Source of the DNA: Planctomycetota bacterium
GTDB taxonomy: Bacteria; Planctomycetota; Planctomycetia; Pirellulales; PALSA-1355
Assembly (NCBI GenBank): GCA_003389325.1
Contig: QQVE01000009.1
Coordinates: 1 to 64,000 of the forward strand
Length of the DNA: 64,000 bases
Reading direction: 5' to 3'
Positions within the stretch are counted from its first letter, which is position 1. Each line of letters begins with the position of its first letter. The notes under the pieces are model-generated. The model was not told the DNA's origin, made no database searches, and saw only the letters and a list, made by a program, of their open reading frames with translations. Below are positions 63,526 through 64,000 of this stretch, one piece after another. The position numbers and the translations under genes were made by a program.

Positions 63526-64000
63526 TTACAAGGTGTTCATCAGGTAGGCCAGCAGGTCGGCCATTGCCGCGGGGTCGATCTGCTTCTCGAGCCCTTCGGG
63601 CATGATCGACATGCCGCTCGAGCGCAGCTCGTCGATGTCGGCCCGCTCGATCGTGTCGGTGGCCTCGTCGGCCCGCTTGAGCGTGATGCTGTTGGCTGTT
63701 TCGCCGGCGATGAGTCCCGTGACCGAGCGCCCGTCGGCGGTCACGGCGATGTAGTTAACATATTGCGGGTTCACTTCGCGGTTGGGATCCAACACGTTGA
63801 CCAGGATCGCTTCAGGCCCGCGATTGCGGAAGCTGGCCAGGTTGGGACCGATCTCGTGGCCCACGTCCTCCAGCCGGTGGCACGATGCGCAAACTTTCTT
63901 GAACACCTCGCGCCCGCGCGACACGTCGCCGCGCGTTTTCAGGGCCTTGTCGTAGGCGGCCACAACGTCCTGCCGCGTGCCGAGCTTGACCTTGGCCAGC
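63526..64000 (-). CDS. PVC-type heme-binding cytochrome c domain protein (5' truncated by window edge)
   Basis: The frame runs off the right edge, so only the C-terminal part is seen (about 158 residues). It carries a c-type heme site (CASCH) preceded by SRGREVFKKV and a GPNLASFRNRG block, then an LNPQYVNYIAVTADGRSVTG-type sequence. The C-terminal MPEGLEKQIDPAAMADLLAYLM motif is a hallmark of planctomycete membrane-bound dehydrogenase/heme-binding domain proteins. The missing N-terminus is expected to be much larger. Confidence 0.9.
   Translation of the reverse strand, partial: LAKVKLGTRQDVVAAYDKALKTRGDVSRGREVFKKVCASCHRLEDVGHEIGPNLASFRNRGPEAILVNVLDPNREVNPQYVNYIAVTADGRSVTGLIAGETANSITLKRADEATDTIERADIDELRSSGMSIMPEGLEKQIDPAAMADLLAYLMNTL

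Overview
The window looks like a chromosome segment of a planctomycete, probably of the Pirellulales/Pirellulaceae type. The evidence is high GC, Ser/Thr kinases fused to TPR repeats, an alternative complex III respiratory operon, Tat-exported Gfo/Idh/MocA and amidohydrolase proteins, and a PVC-type heme-binding cytochrome. The placement is inferred from gene content only. There is no rRNA, tRNA, CRISPR array or insertion sequence that I can support.

Layout. (1) 1-3382: a Ser/Thr kinase-TPR gene cut by the left edge. (2) 3518-16076, minus strand: one tightly overlapping operon encoding alternative complex III (actABCDEF), a small membrane protein, a Sco copper chaperone and an A2-type caa3 cytochrome oxidase. 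Together these form a quinol-to-oxygen electron path. (3) 16249-33101: a patchwork of short stress and envelope units: rhodanese, stress-protein family, PNPOx-like, DJ-1/PfpI, DUF4142, lipid kinase, MscS channel with an inactive-looking metzincin, an NtrC-type sigma-54 activator, Hpt, SPW, VKOR-like, epimerase, GH15 and DUF1328. (4) 33102-39764: a 1480-residue CheB-CheR-PAS-GAF-histidine kinase with two REC proteins, and a PP2C phosphatase. (5) 39733-53522: AI-2E-type exporters, an alkaline-phosphatase-superfamily enzyme, and a run of very small membrane or stress proteins (DUF883/CsbD-like, YqjE holin-like, CsbD, DUF4112, Pmp3/YqaE), then baeRF, PDZ, a secreted two-repeat protein, CHAD and CNNM. 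(6) 53536-56922: methyltransferase, CAP-domain and YihY/BrkB proteins. (7) 57179-64000: metabolic genes typical of planctomycetes: intradiol dioxygenase, Nudix, Gfo/Idh/MocA, Fe-alcohol dehydrogenase, ceramidase-like, amidohydrolase and a cytochrome.

Main discovery. About sixteen -24/-12 (sigma-54) promoter-like sites with exact GG-N10-GC spacing lie upstream of, and correctly oriented to, most units of regions 3-6. Seven have an exact GGCA-N6-TTGC core. Several form divergent pairs with a central element resembling GTGGTCG-N5-CGACCAC. The best copy is a perfect palindrome at 24780-24800, between the divergent promoters of the NtrC-type regulator gene and the MscS/metzincin operon. I infer a sigma-54 envelope and stress regulon whose activator is encoded at 25136-26626. 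It may be fed by the local phosphorelay (CheB-CheR kinase, Hpt, REC proteins). No rpoN gene is in the window.

Other oddities are a metzincin motif lacking its catalytic Glu, a C-terminal NhaA fragment with its own sigma-54 site, a DUF1697 N-terminal fragment, a VKOR-like protein lacking the loop cysteines, and repetitive acidic secreted proteins.
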